Positions 8,658 through 17,235 of a stretch of 64,000 nt of DNA are shown piece after piece. Within the stretch, counting starts at the first letter, position 1; each line of letters begins with the position of its first letter. The notes beneath the pieces were generated by a model. The model was not told the DNA's origin. It saw nothing but the letters and a program-made list of their open reading frames with translations, and ran no database searches. This DNA is from Clostridiales bacterium. GTDB taxonomy: Bacteria > Bacillota > Clostridia > Oscillospirales > Oscillospiraceae. Both the position numbers and the translations under genes were made by a program. The stretch is taken from the NCBI GenBank assembly GCA_029008095.1, contig JAQXJB010000029.1, positions 1-64,000 of the forward strand, read 5' to 3'.

Positions 8658-8837
8658 ATCAAAAGGCACGCTCGGGGGATACTCATCCACCTTGCGTGCC
8701 TTTCGCCTGTTGTATGCCTTGGGATTGGGCGGCTTCCTGGTAACGGGATTGATGCCGTACCAGCTTCCGCGCTTTGCCCGGTCTATCTCCCTCTTCTTTT
8801 TGGGAGAAAGCTTCTCGTAGGGTATGAATTTTTCCAT
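8601..8837 (-). CDS. Small conserved Firmicutes protein of unknown function
   Basis: A 78-residue basic protein beginning MEKFIPYEKLSPKKKREIDR and continuing with 'GINPVTRKPPNPKAYNRRK', a pattern I recognise from small uncharacterised Firmicutes proteins. AAAGGAGGAACC before the ATG is an excellent ribosome binding site. Relatives as I recall them end soon after the NRRK; here translation continues another ~30 residues through an inverted repeat at 8662-8703 and into the convergent AI-2E gene. The tail may be a read-through of a lost stop codon. Function unknown. Confidence 0.7.
   Translation of the reverse strand: MEKFIPYEKLSPKKKREIDRAKRGSWYGINPVTRKPPNPKAYNRRKARKVDEYPPSVPFDLFFLRPWRLFPRFRSFHN
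8662..8703. terminator. Bidirectional stem-loop between convergent genes
   Basis: AAGGCACGC and GCGTGCCTT form the stem, with T-rich sequence on both sides depending on strand. It lies inside the extended reading frame of the small minus-strand gene. Confidence 0.6.
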
Positions 8838-8980
8838 AGCGGTTCCTCCTTTTGATTGGTAGCATAGTGTACGACAGAATCTGCGTTTTGTCAAGAAATT
8901 CATTGAATCTTTATATGGATCATATGGAAAAATACGGTATTTAAAATAACAGCGGCGTCGGAAACCCGGCGCCGCTGTCC

Positions 8981-10573
8981 TCATCTCAAATTTTCAATAA
9001 CTGCTTCGGCGCACTTTATGCCGTCCACGGAGGCGGACATAATGCCGCCCGCATAGCCCGCACCCTCGCCGCAGGGATAAAGTCCGTGGATGTTCGTGGA
9101 GCATAGCTGCTCGTTCCGTAGTATGCGGACAGGGGAGGAGCTGCGGCTCTCCACTCCGGTAAGCACTGCTTCGGGTGCGTCAAAGCCCCGTATTTTTTTG
9201 CCGAATTGAGCGATGCCCTCCCGTAAGGAACTGACGATGAACTCCGGCAGATATTCAGCAGGGGAGACCGGGACAACGCCGGGGCGGTAGCTGGGCATTA
9301 CCTCGCCGAAGCCGCTGGCTCTGCCGCTTAGCAGCTCACCATAGCATATCGCCGGGGCGCGGTAATTGCCGCCGCCCGCCGCGAATGCCGTGCGCTCAAG
9401 CCTGCGCTGGAACTCAACGCCCGCCAGCGGATGTCCGCTGCCGAAGTCGGATGGCTCCACGCTTACCAGCACCGCCGCGTTGGAGTTCTCGCCGCTTCTG
9501 GCATGGTAGCTCATGCCGTTTGTCACCACTCCGCCCGTCTCCGATGCCGCGGCAACAACATGACCGCCGGGACACATGCAGAAGGTGTAAACGCCTCTGC
9601 CGTTGGGCAGATGCACCGCCAGCTTGTAATCCGCCGCGCCTAAAGCCGGATGTTCGGCAAACTCCCCGTACATGGCCCTGTTAAGCCAGCTCTGCCTGTG
9701 CTCTATCCTCATGCCGGCGGAAAATGGCTTCTGGATAAGCTCCACGCCCTTTTCGTAAAGCAGCTCGAAAACGTCACGGGCACTGTGGCCGACTGCCAGA
9801 ATGACGTTGTCCGTTTCAAGCCGGGTGACTGTGCCGCTTTTCTCAAAGCTCACGGCGCTTATAGCGCCGCCGCTGCGCTCAAAATCGCAGAAGCGAGCGC
9901 CGAATATTACTTCGCCGCCAAGGGCGATTATCTCATTTCTAAGGTTCTTTATGGTGCCGCGCAGCCGGTCTGTGCCTATGTGGGGCTTGCCAGAGTAAAG
10001 TATTTCCTCCGGCGCGCCGCAGGCCACAAACTGCCGCAGTACCAGCTCAATGCGGCGATCCTTCATGCCTGTGGTCAGCTTGCCGTCGGAAAACGTACCC
10101 GCGCCGCCCTCTCCGAATTGGGCGTTGCACTCAGGGTCAAGCTGCCCGGTCTGCCAGAATTTCTCCACCTTCTCCGTGCGTGAATCAACGTCAAGACCAC
10201 GTTCCAGAATGATTGGAGCAGCGCCTGCCTTTGCCAGCGTCCACGCGGCGAAAAGCCCGGCAGGGCCGCTGCCAATGACCACTGGCCGCTTTTTTGGCAC
10301 GGCTACATTGGGAATGTCATAACGGTATTCGCTTGCCTTGCTTACTGTGGGCTCATTTTTCAGCTTTGAGAGCACGCGATCCTCATTTTTGACCTCAGCG
10401 TCGATACTGATGATAAAATGCACCTCGGCCTTTTTTCGGGCGTCTACAGACTTCTTAGAAAGGCGGAAGGAAAGTATATCCTCCCGCTTTATTTTCAGCC
10501 TTTTGGCAGCGGCGGCGAGTATCTCATCCTTGCCGCCGTCAAGGGATATTTTCAATTCACGAATTCTTAGCAT
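8981..10573 (-). CDS. NAD(P)/FAD-dependent oxidoreductase (COG2509-type)
   Basis: A 530-residue flavoprotein with an N-terminal ~85-residue alpha/beta domain ('RIRELKISLDGG', 'RLKIKREDILSFRLSKKSVDAR') followed by a FAD Rossmann fold, GSGPAGLFAAWTLAKAG, and later 'GPGGHVVAAASETGGVVTNGMS' and C-terminal 'GLYPCGEGAGYAGGIMSASVDG' FAD contacts. This architecture matches the uncharacterised FAD-dependent dehydrogenases of COG2509. Physiological substrate unknown. It starts 4 bases after the stop of the next FAD protein upstream, with its ribosome binding site GAGGTG in that gene's end, so the pair is an operon. Confidence 0.82.
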   Translation of the reverse strand: MLRIRELKISLDGGKDEILAAAAKRLKIKREDILSFRLSKKSVDARKKAEVHFIISIDAEVKNEDRVLSKLKNEPTVSKASEYRYDIPNVAVPKKRPVVIGSGPAGLFAAWTLAKAGAAPIILERGLDVDSRTEKVEKFWQTGQLDPECNAQFGEGGAGTFSDGKLTTGMKDRRIELVLRQFVACGAPEEILYSGKPHIGTDRLRGTIKNLRNEIIALGGEVIFGARFCDFERSGGAISAVSFEKSGTVTRLETDNVILAVGHSARDVFELLYEKGVELIQKPFSAGMRIEHRQSWLNRAMYGEFAEHPALGAADYKLAVHLPNGRGVYTFCMCPGGHVVAAASETGGVVTNGMSYHARSGENSNAAVLVSVEPSDFGSGHPLAGVEFQRRLERTAFAAGGGNYRAPAICYGELLSGRASGFGEVMPSYRPGVVPVSPAEYLPEFIVSSLREGIAQFGKKIRGFDAPEAVLTGVESRSSSPVRILRNEQLCSTNIHGLYPCGEGAGYAGGIMSASVDGIKCAEAVIENLR

Positions 10574-10577
10574 ATTT

Positions 10578-11777
10578 TCACCTCAGCCCATTCAGGGCAC
10601 TGCTTCCCGCCATACGCCCGGAGGCCCAGGCCCAGTGGAGATTGTAGCCGCCGCAGGGGCCGAGAACATCCACCGCCTCGCCGCAGGCATAAGCGCCAGG
10701 AAGCTTTTTCAGCTCAAGCTTGTGGCTAAGCTCGCTTGCGGCGATGCCGCCCCGGGTCACCTGAGCTTTCTCCCAGTCGCCATCACCGACGGAAAACCGC
10801 CAGTCTTTTATGGTCGCCGCCAGCTCACGAAGCATCTCAGGTGACAGATCACCACAGGGAGCGGTCAGCGGCATTTTGCTCACCATGCGTATAAGGCACT
10901 GCGCCACACGCTTATGAAACAGGCCGGTGAATGCGTCCTCAGTGGAAGCGTTGGAGCGGCAGGCAGCGATATTGTTCAAAATATCAAATACCTCATCGGT
11001 GGAGTGCTCGGGCATAAGGTCTAAGGAAAGCTCATCCGGGGAATATGCTGCCGTATCGAAAACACATATGCCGGAAAGAGCGTTATCGGCAAACTGCACC
11101 TCTCCACGGATTTCAGCCAGCAGCTTGCCGCCGCGATACGCGCGTACCGCCGCCGCGGCACGCAGACCTTTCAGGGCACGCAGCTCAGAAGCGGAGCATT
11201 TAAGCGGCGATAGAGCGGGGACGAGCGGTGTAATTGAAATGCCGTAGGGATTCAGTAGCCTGAAGGCGCTGCCGTCGGTGCCCAGCTTAGGCGCTGCCTT
11301 ACCGCCGGCGGCGAAAATAATTTGCTTCGCCTGCACCTTTCTGCCGTCAGCGGCGGTGATAACAAAGGCTTCGCCCTTGTTGATACCAACCGCATCGAAA
11401 TCACAAAGCTCCGCAGCTCCAAGGCGGGCGCATTCGAGGCGTAGAGCGTCCAGAACGGCTGAAGCGGCGTTGCTCATTGGATATACACGTCCCTCATTGT
11501 CAGTGCGGGTATAAAGACCCATAGAGGCAAAAAAGCTCTTCACATTGCCGAACTCAGCCAGAACAGGGGAGATAAGAGCGGTTTCACCTATATAGCTCTC
11601 CGGCGTGGCTTTGTCGTTGGAAAGATTGCAGCGGCCGTTGCCGGTTACCAGCAGCTTTTTTCCCACCCGATTAAGGCGCTCCAGAATATATACGAACGCG
11701 CCGCCACGGGCACATTCCACGGCGGCCGCCAGAGCCGAAGCCCCACCGCCGATAACAGCTACGTCGCAGTAATACAT
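10578..11777 (-). CDS. HI0933-like flavoprotein (YhiN family, FAD-dependent)
   Basis: A 399-residue protein with an N-terminal dinucleotide-binding motif DVAVIGGGASALAAAVECARGG, then 'RVGKKLLVTGNGRCNLSN', the signature of HI0933/YhiN flavoproteins, and C-terminal 'GPCGGYNLHWAWASGRMAG' FAD contact. Reaction unknown. ATG at 11777 is chosen because GGAG lies 7 bases upstream; a TTG four codons earlier is less likely. It is the first gene of a two-gene minus-strand unit with the COG2509 protein. Confidence 0.82.
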   Translation of the reverse strand: MYYCDVAVIGGGASALAAAVECARGGAFVYILERLNRVGKKLLVTGNGRCNLSNDKATPESYIGETALISPVLAEFGNVKSFFASMGLYTRTDNEGRVYPMSNAASAVLDALRLECARLGAAELCDFDAVGINKGEAFVITAADGRKVQAKQIIFAAGGKAAPKLGTDGSAFRLLNPYGISITPLVPALSPLKCSASELRALKGLRAAAAVRAYRGGKLLAEIRGEVQFADNALSGICVFDTAAYSPDELSLDLMPEHSTDEVFDILNNIAACRSNASTEDAFTGLFHKRVAQCLIRMVSKMPLTAPCGDLSPEMLRELAATIKDWRFSVGDGDWEKAQVTRGGIAASELSHKLELKKLPGAYACGEAVDVLGPCGGYNLHWAWASGRMAGSSALNGLR

Positions 11778-11903
11778 GGCATTCTCCAAAACATTTGATA
11801 AGCTATTTTATACCATCAAAACCTCCACGTCAAATATATTGGGGTCAAAACCAGGACTTATACTCAGCTTTAAGAAAAAAATATGTTAATGTGCAAAAAA
11901 GTC

Positions 11904-11932
11904 TTGACTTCTATTTGGTAAAGTGGTATAAA
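11904..11932 (+). promoter_or_regulatory. Strong sigma-A promoter of the cobalamin-riboswitch transcript
   Basis: TTGACT and TATAAA are separated by exactly 17 bases. Predicted transcription would begin near 11939, at the 5' edge of the riboswitch. Confidence 0.75.
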
Positions 11933-11938
11933 AGAATC

Positions 11939-12165
11939 AAGTTAAAGCTTGAGTGCTCCGCTGGGCGATGAACCCCGTGGAGAGAATAGAGAATCGTGTG
12001 TGAATCACGAACGGTACCGCCGCTGTATGCGTGGAGAGACGTTCAGGACGAAAGTCAGTCACTGGGGTTACCTGGGAAGGCAGAATGTTCTTTATGAAGC
12101 GTAAGTCAGAAGACCTGCTCATGCTGTGATTCCGAGCCTGCGAGTTACAAGGTTCGGGGTGCTTT
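11939..12165 (+). ncRNA. Cobalamin (B12) riboswitch
   Basis: The order of conserved cobalamin-riboswitch boxes is visible: 'GAATCGTGTGTGAATCACGAACGGTACCGCCGCTGTATGCG' region (split: GAATC, GTGAATCAC, CCGCCGCTGTA) at 11991-12032, CAGTCACTGGG and CTGGGAAGGC at 12056-12082, and AAGTCAGAAGACCTGCT at 12103-12119. The riboswitch is followed by an intrinsic terminator, so it probably acts by transcription control. No cobalamin synthesis, transport or B12-dependent enzyme gene is downstream, which makes it an orphan or a switch for a non-coding RNA. Confidence 0.78.
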
Positions 12166-12176
12166 TGTTTCGGGAA

Positions 12177-12213
12177 AACGGCCGTAGCATATTCGTATGC
12201 TGCGGCCTTTCTG
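12177..12213 (+). terminator. Intrinsic terminator of the cobalamin riboswitch
   Basis: GCCGTAGCATA and TATGCTGCGGC pair around a TTCG tetraloop, followed by CTTTCT. Confidence 0.8.
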
Positions 12214-12517
12214 TATATTAGACATCTTCAAAACGCGTACCATCTTCCTCTCATACATCCGCCTCTTTGTCCACCTCTTGAGGCGGAAAAGCTCAACTGC
12301 CGGGATTAACGACGGAACGGACGGTTCGGGCCCGTCCGTTTCGCTCCCCGGATATTCAGGTGGATACTAACTCATGATTATTGATTTTGACATAATAACT
12401 CCTGGATAACGGGCTGCTCCAGCACAGCAGCCCGGTATCCGAAAATTATGTGAAAATTGATGATAAATTTGGAAAATTATAGGGAAACAAACAATTTGGC
12501 ACAGGGGGGGTGCTGTT
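12214..12517 (+). other. Non-coding stretch with three consecutive hairpins
   Basis: No supported gene. Three stable stems follow one another: TCCGCCTC/GAGGCGGA (12258-12287); AACGGACGG/CCGTCCGTT (12316-12340) closed by an outer CCGGG/CCCGG (12300-12351); and GGATA-CGGGCTGCT/AGCAGCCCG-TATCC (12404-12440). Together with the riboswitch upstream they could form a regulated non-coding RNA, or they may be the XRE gene's leader. Confidence 0.45.
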
Positions 12518-12727
12518 ATGGCTGACTGTACGAATCTCGGCAAAAAAATCAGAGCTGTTCGTTCGCAGAAGAAAATAACTCAGGAGCGTCTCGGCGAGCT
12601 TATAGACGTTGGAACTACCCACATCAGCCATATCGAAACTGGAAACACCATGCCGAGCATGAGAACGTTTGTTAAAATAATTAACGCCCTCGAATGTTCG
12701 GCAGATGAGCTCCTGAAAGAAGAGTAA
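12518..12727 (+). CDS. XRE-family helix-turn-helix regulator
   Basis: A 69-residue stand-alone Cro/C1-type DNA-binding domain: 'LGKKIRAVRSQKKITQERLGELI' forms helices 1-2, 'THISHIETGNTMPSMRTFVKI' the recognition helix and following helix. There is no sensory domain. AGGGGGGG before the ATG acts as ribosome binding site. A 60-base near-perfect inverted repeat follows it. Targets are unknown; the gene is isolated between the riboswitch region and a minus-strand membrane protein. Confidence 0.88.
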   Translation: MADCTNLGKKIRAVRSQKKITQERLGELIDVGTTHISHIETGNTMPSMRTFVKIINALECSADELLKEE

Positions 12728-12753
12728 AGCAAAAAACAGGCTTTGGCAGCAGT

Positions 12754-12813
12754 GATATGCTCCCCATATGAAAGACAAAGAATTGGAAAAGTCTTTCATA
12801 GGGGGAGCATATC
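12754..12813. repeat. Long near-perfect inverted repeat after the XRE gene
   Basis: Arms of 23 bases pair with one mismatch (outer GATATGCTCCCC with GGGGAGCATATC, inner TATGAAAGAC with GTCTTTCATA) around a 14-base loop. It may terminate the XRE transcript, but it is longer than usual and lacks a clean T-run. Confidence 0.7.
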
Positions 12814-12867
12814 ATTTTGCTTTATGCTATTGGTAGAAAACTACCGGACCCGACAGGCTGAAATCAA

Positions 12868-13494
12868 TCACTGACCACGTTTTTGCCAGAAAAGATATTT
12901 CGCGTCGAACCAGGACCATACATTCAAATCGGAAATGTTTTCATAAAACTCTTCATTACCGAGATTGATATAGCGCTTCTGTTTGAAAAGGTCGAATCGG
13001 TTGCTTGCGTTTACGGTGAATTCATTATCTGACAGATCATTTTCGGCATTCCAAACCGCCATATACGAATAGAAGGTATCGGAGTAGCCAAAAGCAAACT
13101 CGCCTCGGGAGGGAACACTGTAACAGAAAGCCTTTTTGGGGGCAATATTGACGCCATACTCAGTTAGCAGTTCGCCAAGCTGTTCTTCTGAAAGACTATT
13201 CTTCTCGCTGCCGGATACTTCCGAGTCGCCGAGAAGCTCAGGTATAGTGCTTATCTCGCTCATAAGAGCGATCTGTCCCTCATCGAGCAATATACCCGGG
13301 CATTTTTTGATTGCTTCATCACGCGTGATGGATACTGTAGGGCCGGCAGTGTATGACCGGGGGCCGGAAAGAAGTATCGCGGAAAAGATGGCAAGAAACA
13401 CAAGGCATCCGCATACTGTGAGCAATATGCGTTTGCGCCTGCGCTTTGTCGCGCTGCGCTCCGCGGCATCAACAAAACTATAGTCATTGTCCAT
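12868..13494 (-). CDS. Hypothetical single-pass membrane protein
   Basis: A 208-residue protein I do not recognise. A basic N-terminus (ATKRRRKR) precedes one hydrophobic segment at about residues 23-45, so the rest (~160 residues, acidic and aromatic-rich) is likely outside the cell. ATG at 13494 is preceded by AAAGGAG; longer in-frame extensions lack a ribosome binding site. It lies downstream of the CDP-alcohol transferase on the same strand with a ~106-base gap. No function is inferred. Confidence 0.6.
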   Translation of the reverse strand: MDNDYSFVDAAERSATKRRRKRILLTVCGCLVFLAIFSAILLSGPRSYTAGPTVSITRDEAIKKCPGILLDEGQIALMSEISTIPELLGDSEVSGSEKNSLSEEQLGELLTEYGVNIAPKKAFCYSVPSRGEFAFGYSDTFYSYMAVWNAENDLSDNEFTVNASNRFDLFKQKRYINLGNEEFYENISDLNVWSWFDAKYLFWQKRGQ

Positions 13495-13600
13495 ACCCTG
13501 CGCTCCTTTATGTTTTGTATATAATATAATACCACAAAATTGGATGATATGCAACATATTTATGAACGCCGTAAAATTGGGAACCGGGTATTCCACTGTA

Positions 13601-14095
13601 CTATACGATTTCCCGTCCGGTTCGAATAAAATGTTCTTCCTGGATTGCCGCGAATGTTGCCATACAGCAAACCACAACAGCACTGTACCTCAGGTCAATA
13701 AAATATATTGTAAGCGGCAATAAAAACAGCAACGCCCCCGTGACTTTGTTTGCGACAGTATGTTCAGCAACAAATCTTTTCCAATAAACGAAGCCGGATG
13801 CGACATTGATGATTTTGATGGCTGCAATCACCGCGAGCCATATCCACAGCCAACCCGGGATATGCATCTCCGGTAAGAGTTTAGCCAAGCATACAGCCGT
13901 GAATATAAGGTCCGCAGCCGTATCCAGTTTTGAACCGAGTTTGCTGACAGTATTTGTTCTTCTGGCAATTGTTCCGTCTATGATGTCAGTGATTCCGCAG
14001 ACCAGATACAGAATATAAAACCACGGCGAAAATACAGGCAAAAATAACAATATTATGCTGCATATGATGCGAGAGCATGTAACTATGTTTGCCAT
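13601..14095 (-). CDS. CDP-alcohol phosphatidyltransferase family protein
   Basis: A 164-residue integral membrane enzyme of phospholipid synthesis that moves a phosphatidyl group from CDP-diacylglycerol to an alcohol. The full catalytic motif is present: D-G-x2-A-R-x8-G-x3-D-x3-D, with D40, G41, A44, R45, G54, D58 and D62, in the first third of the protein. About five hydrophobic segments are visible. Short length and sequence fit PgsA-like members, but the acceptor alcohol cannot be assigned. AAGGAGA precedes the ATG. It is divergent from the ene-reductase gene. Confidence 0.85.
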   Translation of the reverse strand: MANIVTCSRIICSIILLFLPVFSPWFYILYLVCGITDIIDGTIARRTNTVSKLGSKLDTAADLIFTAVCLAKLLPEMHIPGWLWIWLAVIAAIKIINVASGFVYWKRFVAEHTVANKVTGALLFLLPLTIYFIDLRYSAVVVCCMATFAAIQEEHFIRTGREIV

Positions 14096-14237
14096 ATGCT
14101 TTCTCCTTAAACGGTTTTTCGGTATGTTATTAAGTATATATAATAATGGTTTTAATTCACGTTTTCAACACAACTGGTGAAACATCGGAAAATTCCTCTG
14201 AAACTAAGGATAAATGAAACAGCATCATGGTAAGCGA

Positions 14238-14266
14238 TTGCTTTTTGCACTGAGAGGGTATATAAT
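14238..14266 (+). promoter_or_regulatory. Predicted promoter of the ene-reductase gene
   Basis: TTGCTT and TATAAT are 17 bases apart, about 48 bases ahead of the start codon at 14314. Confidence 0.55.
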
Positions 14267-14313
14267 ATACAATATATAATTATAGAAAATAAAATGACGG
14301 AGGCGTTTCGGCA

Positions 14314-16236
14314 ATGTATAAAAATCCTTATCCCCATCTTTTCAGCCCCCTTAAAGTTAAGAATCTTACCCTGAAGAACCGCATCATGTCCGCTCCCAAC
14401 ATGCTTTTCCACACTGTGGACGGTCGTCCCACGGATTACTACATAAGGTATCTGGAGCATAAGGCACGCGGCGGCGCGGGTATCGTCAACCTTGGCGAAA
14501 TACCTGTTTGTGACGGCGGCTGCCATACACCCGGCATGGAACAGACGCGGGACAATTTGCCGCTCCTCGCAGAGATGGCCGCGGCTATCAAGGAGCACGG
14601 CGCAATAGCCAGTGTCGAGTTGACCCACGGCGGAAGAAATGCCCGTCCCGAGTTCAATAAGAAAGCTCCTATGGGTCCGGATGAATACACCACGCCTTTC
14701 GGCGTTCATATCAACGCAATGACCGAGCAGGATATGGAGGATGTAGCCGAGGCCTTTGCGTGGGCGAGCGAGTTCTGGATGGGTGCAGGCTTTGACACCG
14801 TGCTTATCCACGCTGCCCACGGCTGGCTTTTCCCCCAGTTCCTTTCTCCGCTCATGAACCACCGCACCGATAAGTACGGCGGCAGTTTGGAAAACCGCAT
14901 GCGCTTCCCACTGATGGTGCTCAAGCGCATCCGGGAACGTGTCGGCCCCGATAAGGCGGTATGTATTCGCCTGAGCGGTTCGGAACGTGACCCAGAAGGC
15001 TTTGATGTAAATGACATAATAACCTTCCTGGAGAAGGCTCAGGAGTATGTTGATCTTGTTGAAATAAGCGTTGAAAATATTGTCAACTTCTTCGGTACAA
15101 CGTATCGTCCTTGGGGGCTGAACACCGACCTTTCCGAGGCTATCAAGAAGTCCGGCAGGGTGAATATTCCCGTTTTTGTAATTGGCTCCATCCTCGACCC
15201 TGAGCTTGCCGAGGAAATAATCGCTTCCGGCAAGGCTGACGGCGTTTCCATGTCCCGTGCCCTGATTGCCGACCCGTACCTGCCGGAAAAGGCGGTGTGC
15301 GGCAAGGCTGATGAGATAACTCCATGTCTGCGCTGCCTTAACTGCACCGACAGTGATAATCTCCACCGTCACTTCGTTTGCAGTGTTAATCCTCTCATCG
15401 GTCGGGAGGAGCGCCTTGGTTTTGGCGAGAATATAGGTACCGCCAGGCATGCAAAGTCTGTTCTTGTGGTGGGCGGAGGCCCTGCCGGTATGCAGGCAGC
15501 GATAACCGCCGCCGAGCGCGGTCACGATGTTACACTCTGCGAGAAGTCCGGCGCTCTGGGCGGTCTGCTGAAGTTCACAGACAGTGACAGCCTGAAGGTG
15601 GATCTGAAGCGCTATAAGCAGTATCTTGTCCGCATGACCGAGCGAAAGAATATAAATGTTTTGCTGAACACTGAGGCCGGCGACGAGCTGATCGAGCGAC
15701 TGAATCCGGATACCATTATCGTTGCCACAGGAAGCAGCCCGGTAACGCCCGGGATAAAGGGCATAGAGAACGCACGCCACGCTACCGAGGTTTATTTCTC
15801 CGACGCGGGAAAGGGCAATGAGATAGTCATGATAGGCGGTGGCCTTGTGGGCGTCGAGACAGCCATGCATCTGGCTAATCTTGGCCGAAAGGTTACAGTT
15901 CTTGAGCAGGCTGGGGACGTAGCTATGGATGCCGGCACGGTCTATAAGATAGGTATGCTTTGGAAGGCAGCCGAGCTCGGCGTAAATATAATCACAGGCG
16001 CTGCGGTAAAAGAGATAAGAGCAGGCGAGGTGATTTACACCAGGGAAGGCGCGGAAGTCTGCGTCAAGGCTGATGAGGTGCTTTATGCAGTCGGAATGAA
16101 GTCCAATGAAAATACTTATTTTGAGCTTGCCATGAAGGCTCCCCACGTCGTCGCAGTTGGAGATTGCAAGACTGTCGGCAAGGTCGCCGGAGCGGTTCAT
16201 TCCGGATATTTCGCAGCTATGGATGTGGGCAAGTGA
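14314..16236 (+). CDS. Fe-S flavin enoate/dienoyl-CoA reductase-type oxidoreductase (Old Yellow Enzyme family)
   Basis: A 640-residue enzyme with three parts: an N-terminal TIM-barrel FMN domain of the Old Yellow Enzyme family (residues 1-330, 'HPLFSPLKVKNLTLKNRI'-like opening, 'THGGRNARPEF', 'HAAHGWLFPQFLSPLMNHRTD'), a cysteine cluster C-x2-C-x2-C-x11-C near 345-362 for a 4Fe-4S centre, and a C-terminal NAD(P)/FAD module (VVGGGPAGMQAA and a second GGGLVGVE). This is the layout of 2,4-dienoyl-CoA reductase, enoate reductase, and bile-acid BaiCD/BaiH type enzymes. It reduces C=C bonds of an unknown substrate, probably to dispose of electrons in an anaerobe. GACGGAGG precedes the ATG. Confidence 0.85.
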   Translation: MYKNPYPHLFSPLKVKNLTLKNRIMSAPNMLFHTVDGRPTDYYIRYLEHKARGGAGIVNLGEIPVCDGGCHTPGMEQTRDNLPLLAEMAAAIKEHGAIASVELTHGGRNARPEFNKKAPMGPDEYTTPFGVHINAMTEQDMEDVAEAFAWASEFWMGAGFDTVLIHAAHGWLFPQFLSPLMNHRTDKYGGSLENRMRFPLMVLKRIRERVGPDKAVCIRLSGSERDPEGFDVNDIITFLEKAQEYVDLVEISVENIVNFFGTTYRPWGLNTDLSEAIKKSGRVNIPVFVIGSILDPELAEEIIASGKADGVSMSRALIADPYLPEKAVCGKADEITPCLRCLNCTDSDNLHRHFVCSVNPLIGREERLGFGENIGTARHAKSVLVVGGGPAGMQAAITAAERGHDVTLCEKSGALGGLLKFTDSDSLKVDLKRYKQYLVRMTERKNINVLLNTEAGDELIERLNPDTIIVATGSSPVTPGIKGIENARHATEVYFSDAGKGNEIVMIGGGLVGVETAMHLANLGRKVTVLEQAGDVAMDAGTVYKIGMLWKAAELGVNIITGAAVKEIRAGEVIYTREGAEVCVKADEVLYAVGMKSNENTYFELAMKAPHVVAVGDCKTVGKVAGAVHSGYFAAMDVGK

Positions 16237-16308
16237 GTTGCTTTTTTTGGCGACAGCGATAATGTGCGCGGAGACGTACAGGATTAGTTAGCACGATAGG
16301 AGGCGAAT

Positions 16309-17169
16309 ATGAAACAGACAGTTGTTGCTATAATATATGATTTTGATAAGACTCTTTGCACAAAGGATATGCAGGAGTATACATTTATACCCAGTCTCGG
16401 TATGAGTTCGGCTGAATTCTGGGAGTGGGCGGATCATCTTGCCAGCAAGGACGGCATGGACCGCATCCTCGCAAGTATGTATGCCATGTTGAAAAAGTCC
16501 CAGGAATTGGGTCACGGCATTCGCCGCAGGGAGCTGGTTGAGATAGGAAAGGATGTGGAATTCTTTCCCGGTGTGGAAAAATGGTTCGAACGCATGGATG
16601 ATTTTGCCAGGAATGAGAATATTGCCATTGAGCATTATGTAGTGTCCTCGGGTATGAAGGAGATAATAGAAGGCACATCCATTAAGAAACGTTTCAAACG
16701 TATATTTGCCAGTGAGTTCTATTACGGCGAGGACGGATGCGCCGTCTGGCCTCGGATGGCGGTAAACTATTCCGCAAAGACCCAATTTCTTTTTCGTATA
16801 AACAAGGGAATACTGAATATAAGTGATGACGATTCTCTCAATGAACTTACTCCGGAGAACGAGCGCCCGGTGCCGTTCCGAAACATAATATACATAGGCG
16901 ATGGGATGACAGATGTGCCTTGCATGAAGGTGGTAAAGGCCAATGGCGGCATTTCCGTGGCAGTCTATACTCAGATAGAAAGGGCCCAGCGCCTTATACT
17001 GGACGATAGGGTGAATTTCATCGCCAATGCGGATTATAGCGAGGGCAGCAGACTGGATAAGATCATCAAGGACTCCATACGCATGATTGCGGCAGGAGAC
17101 AGGCTGGCTCAATACAGCTATTCTCAGAAAAGTGAGGCAGAGCGTGTTTATAATGCCAAGAAGGATTGA
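16309..17169 (+). CDS. HAD-superfamily phosphatase
   Basis: A 286-residue cytoplasmic protein with the HAD nucleophile motif DFDKTL near residue 10 and the acidic motif GDGMTDVPCM near residue 205, with a helical cap region between. The substrate is not evident; 'haloacid dehalogenase-like, phosphoserine phosphatase-like' is as close as sequence allows. TAGGAGGCG gives a strong ribosome binding site 73 bases after the ene-reductase stop, so the two may share a transcript. Confidence 0.82.
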   Translation: MKQTVVAIIYDFDKTLCTKDMQEYTFIPSLGMSSAEFWEWADHLASKDGMDRILASMYAMLKKSQELGHGIRRRELVEIGKDVEFFPGVEKWFERMDDFARNENIAIEHYVVSSGMKEIIEGTSIKKRFKRIFASEFYYGEDGCAVWPRMAVNYSAKTQFLFRINKGILNISDDDSLNELTPENERPVPFRNIIYIGDGMTDVPCMKVVKANGGISVAVYTQIERAQRLILDDRVNFIANADYSEGSRLDKIIKDSIRMIAAGDRLAQYSYSQKSEAERVYNAKKD

Positions 17170-17235
17170 AATAGCATAAGGCCAAAGCGGGACGCCCTAA
17201 CTGAGATACCTAAAAATGAACTTTAAGGAGCAGCA

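Noticed and set aside
11939..12727. Cobalamin riboswitch as the control element of the XRE gene
   Set aside because: A strong terminator and three hairpins (about 300 bases) lie between; I see no cobalamin link for the regulator.
14152..16200. A long open frame antisense to the ene-reductase (682 codons)
   Set aside because: Shadow of the GC-biased codons of the sense gene; no ribosome binding site or known family, and the sense protein has clear domains.
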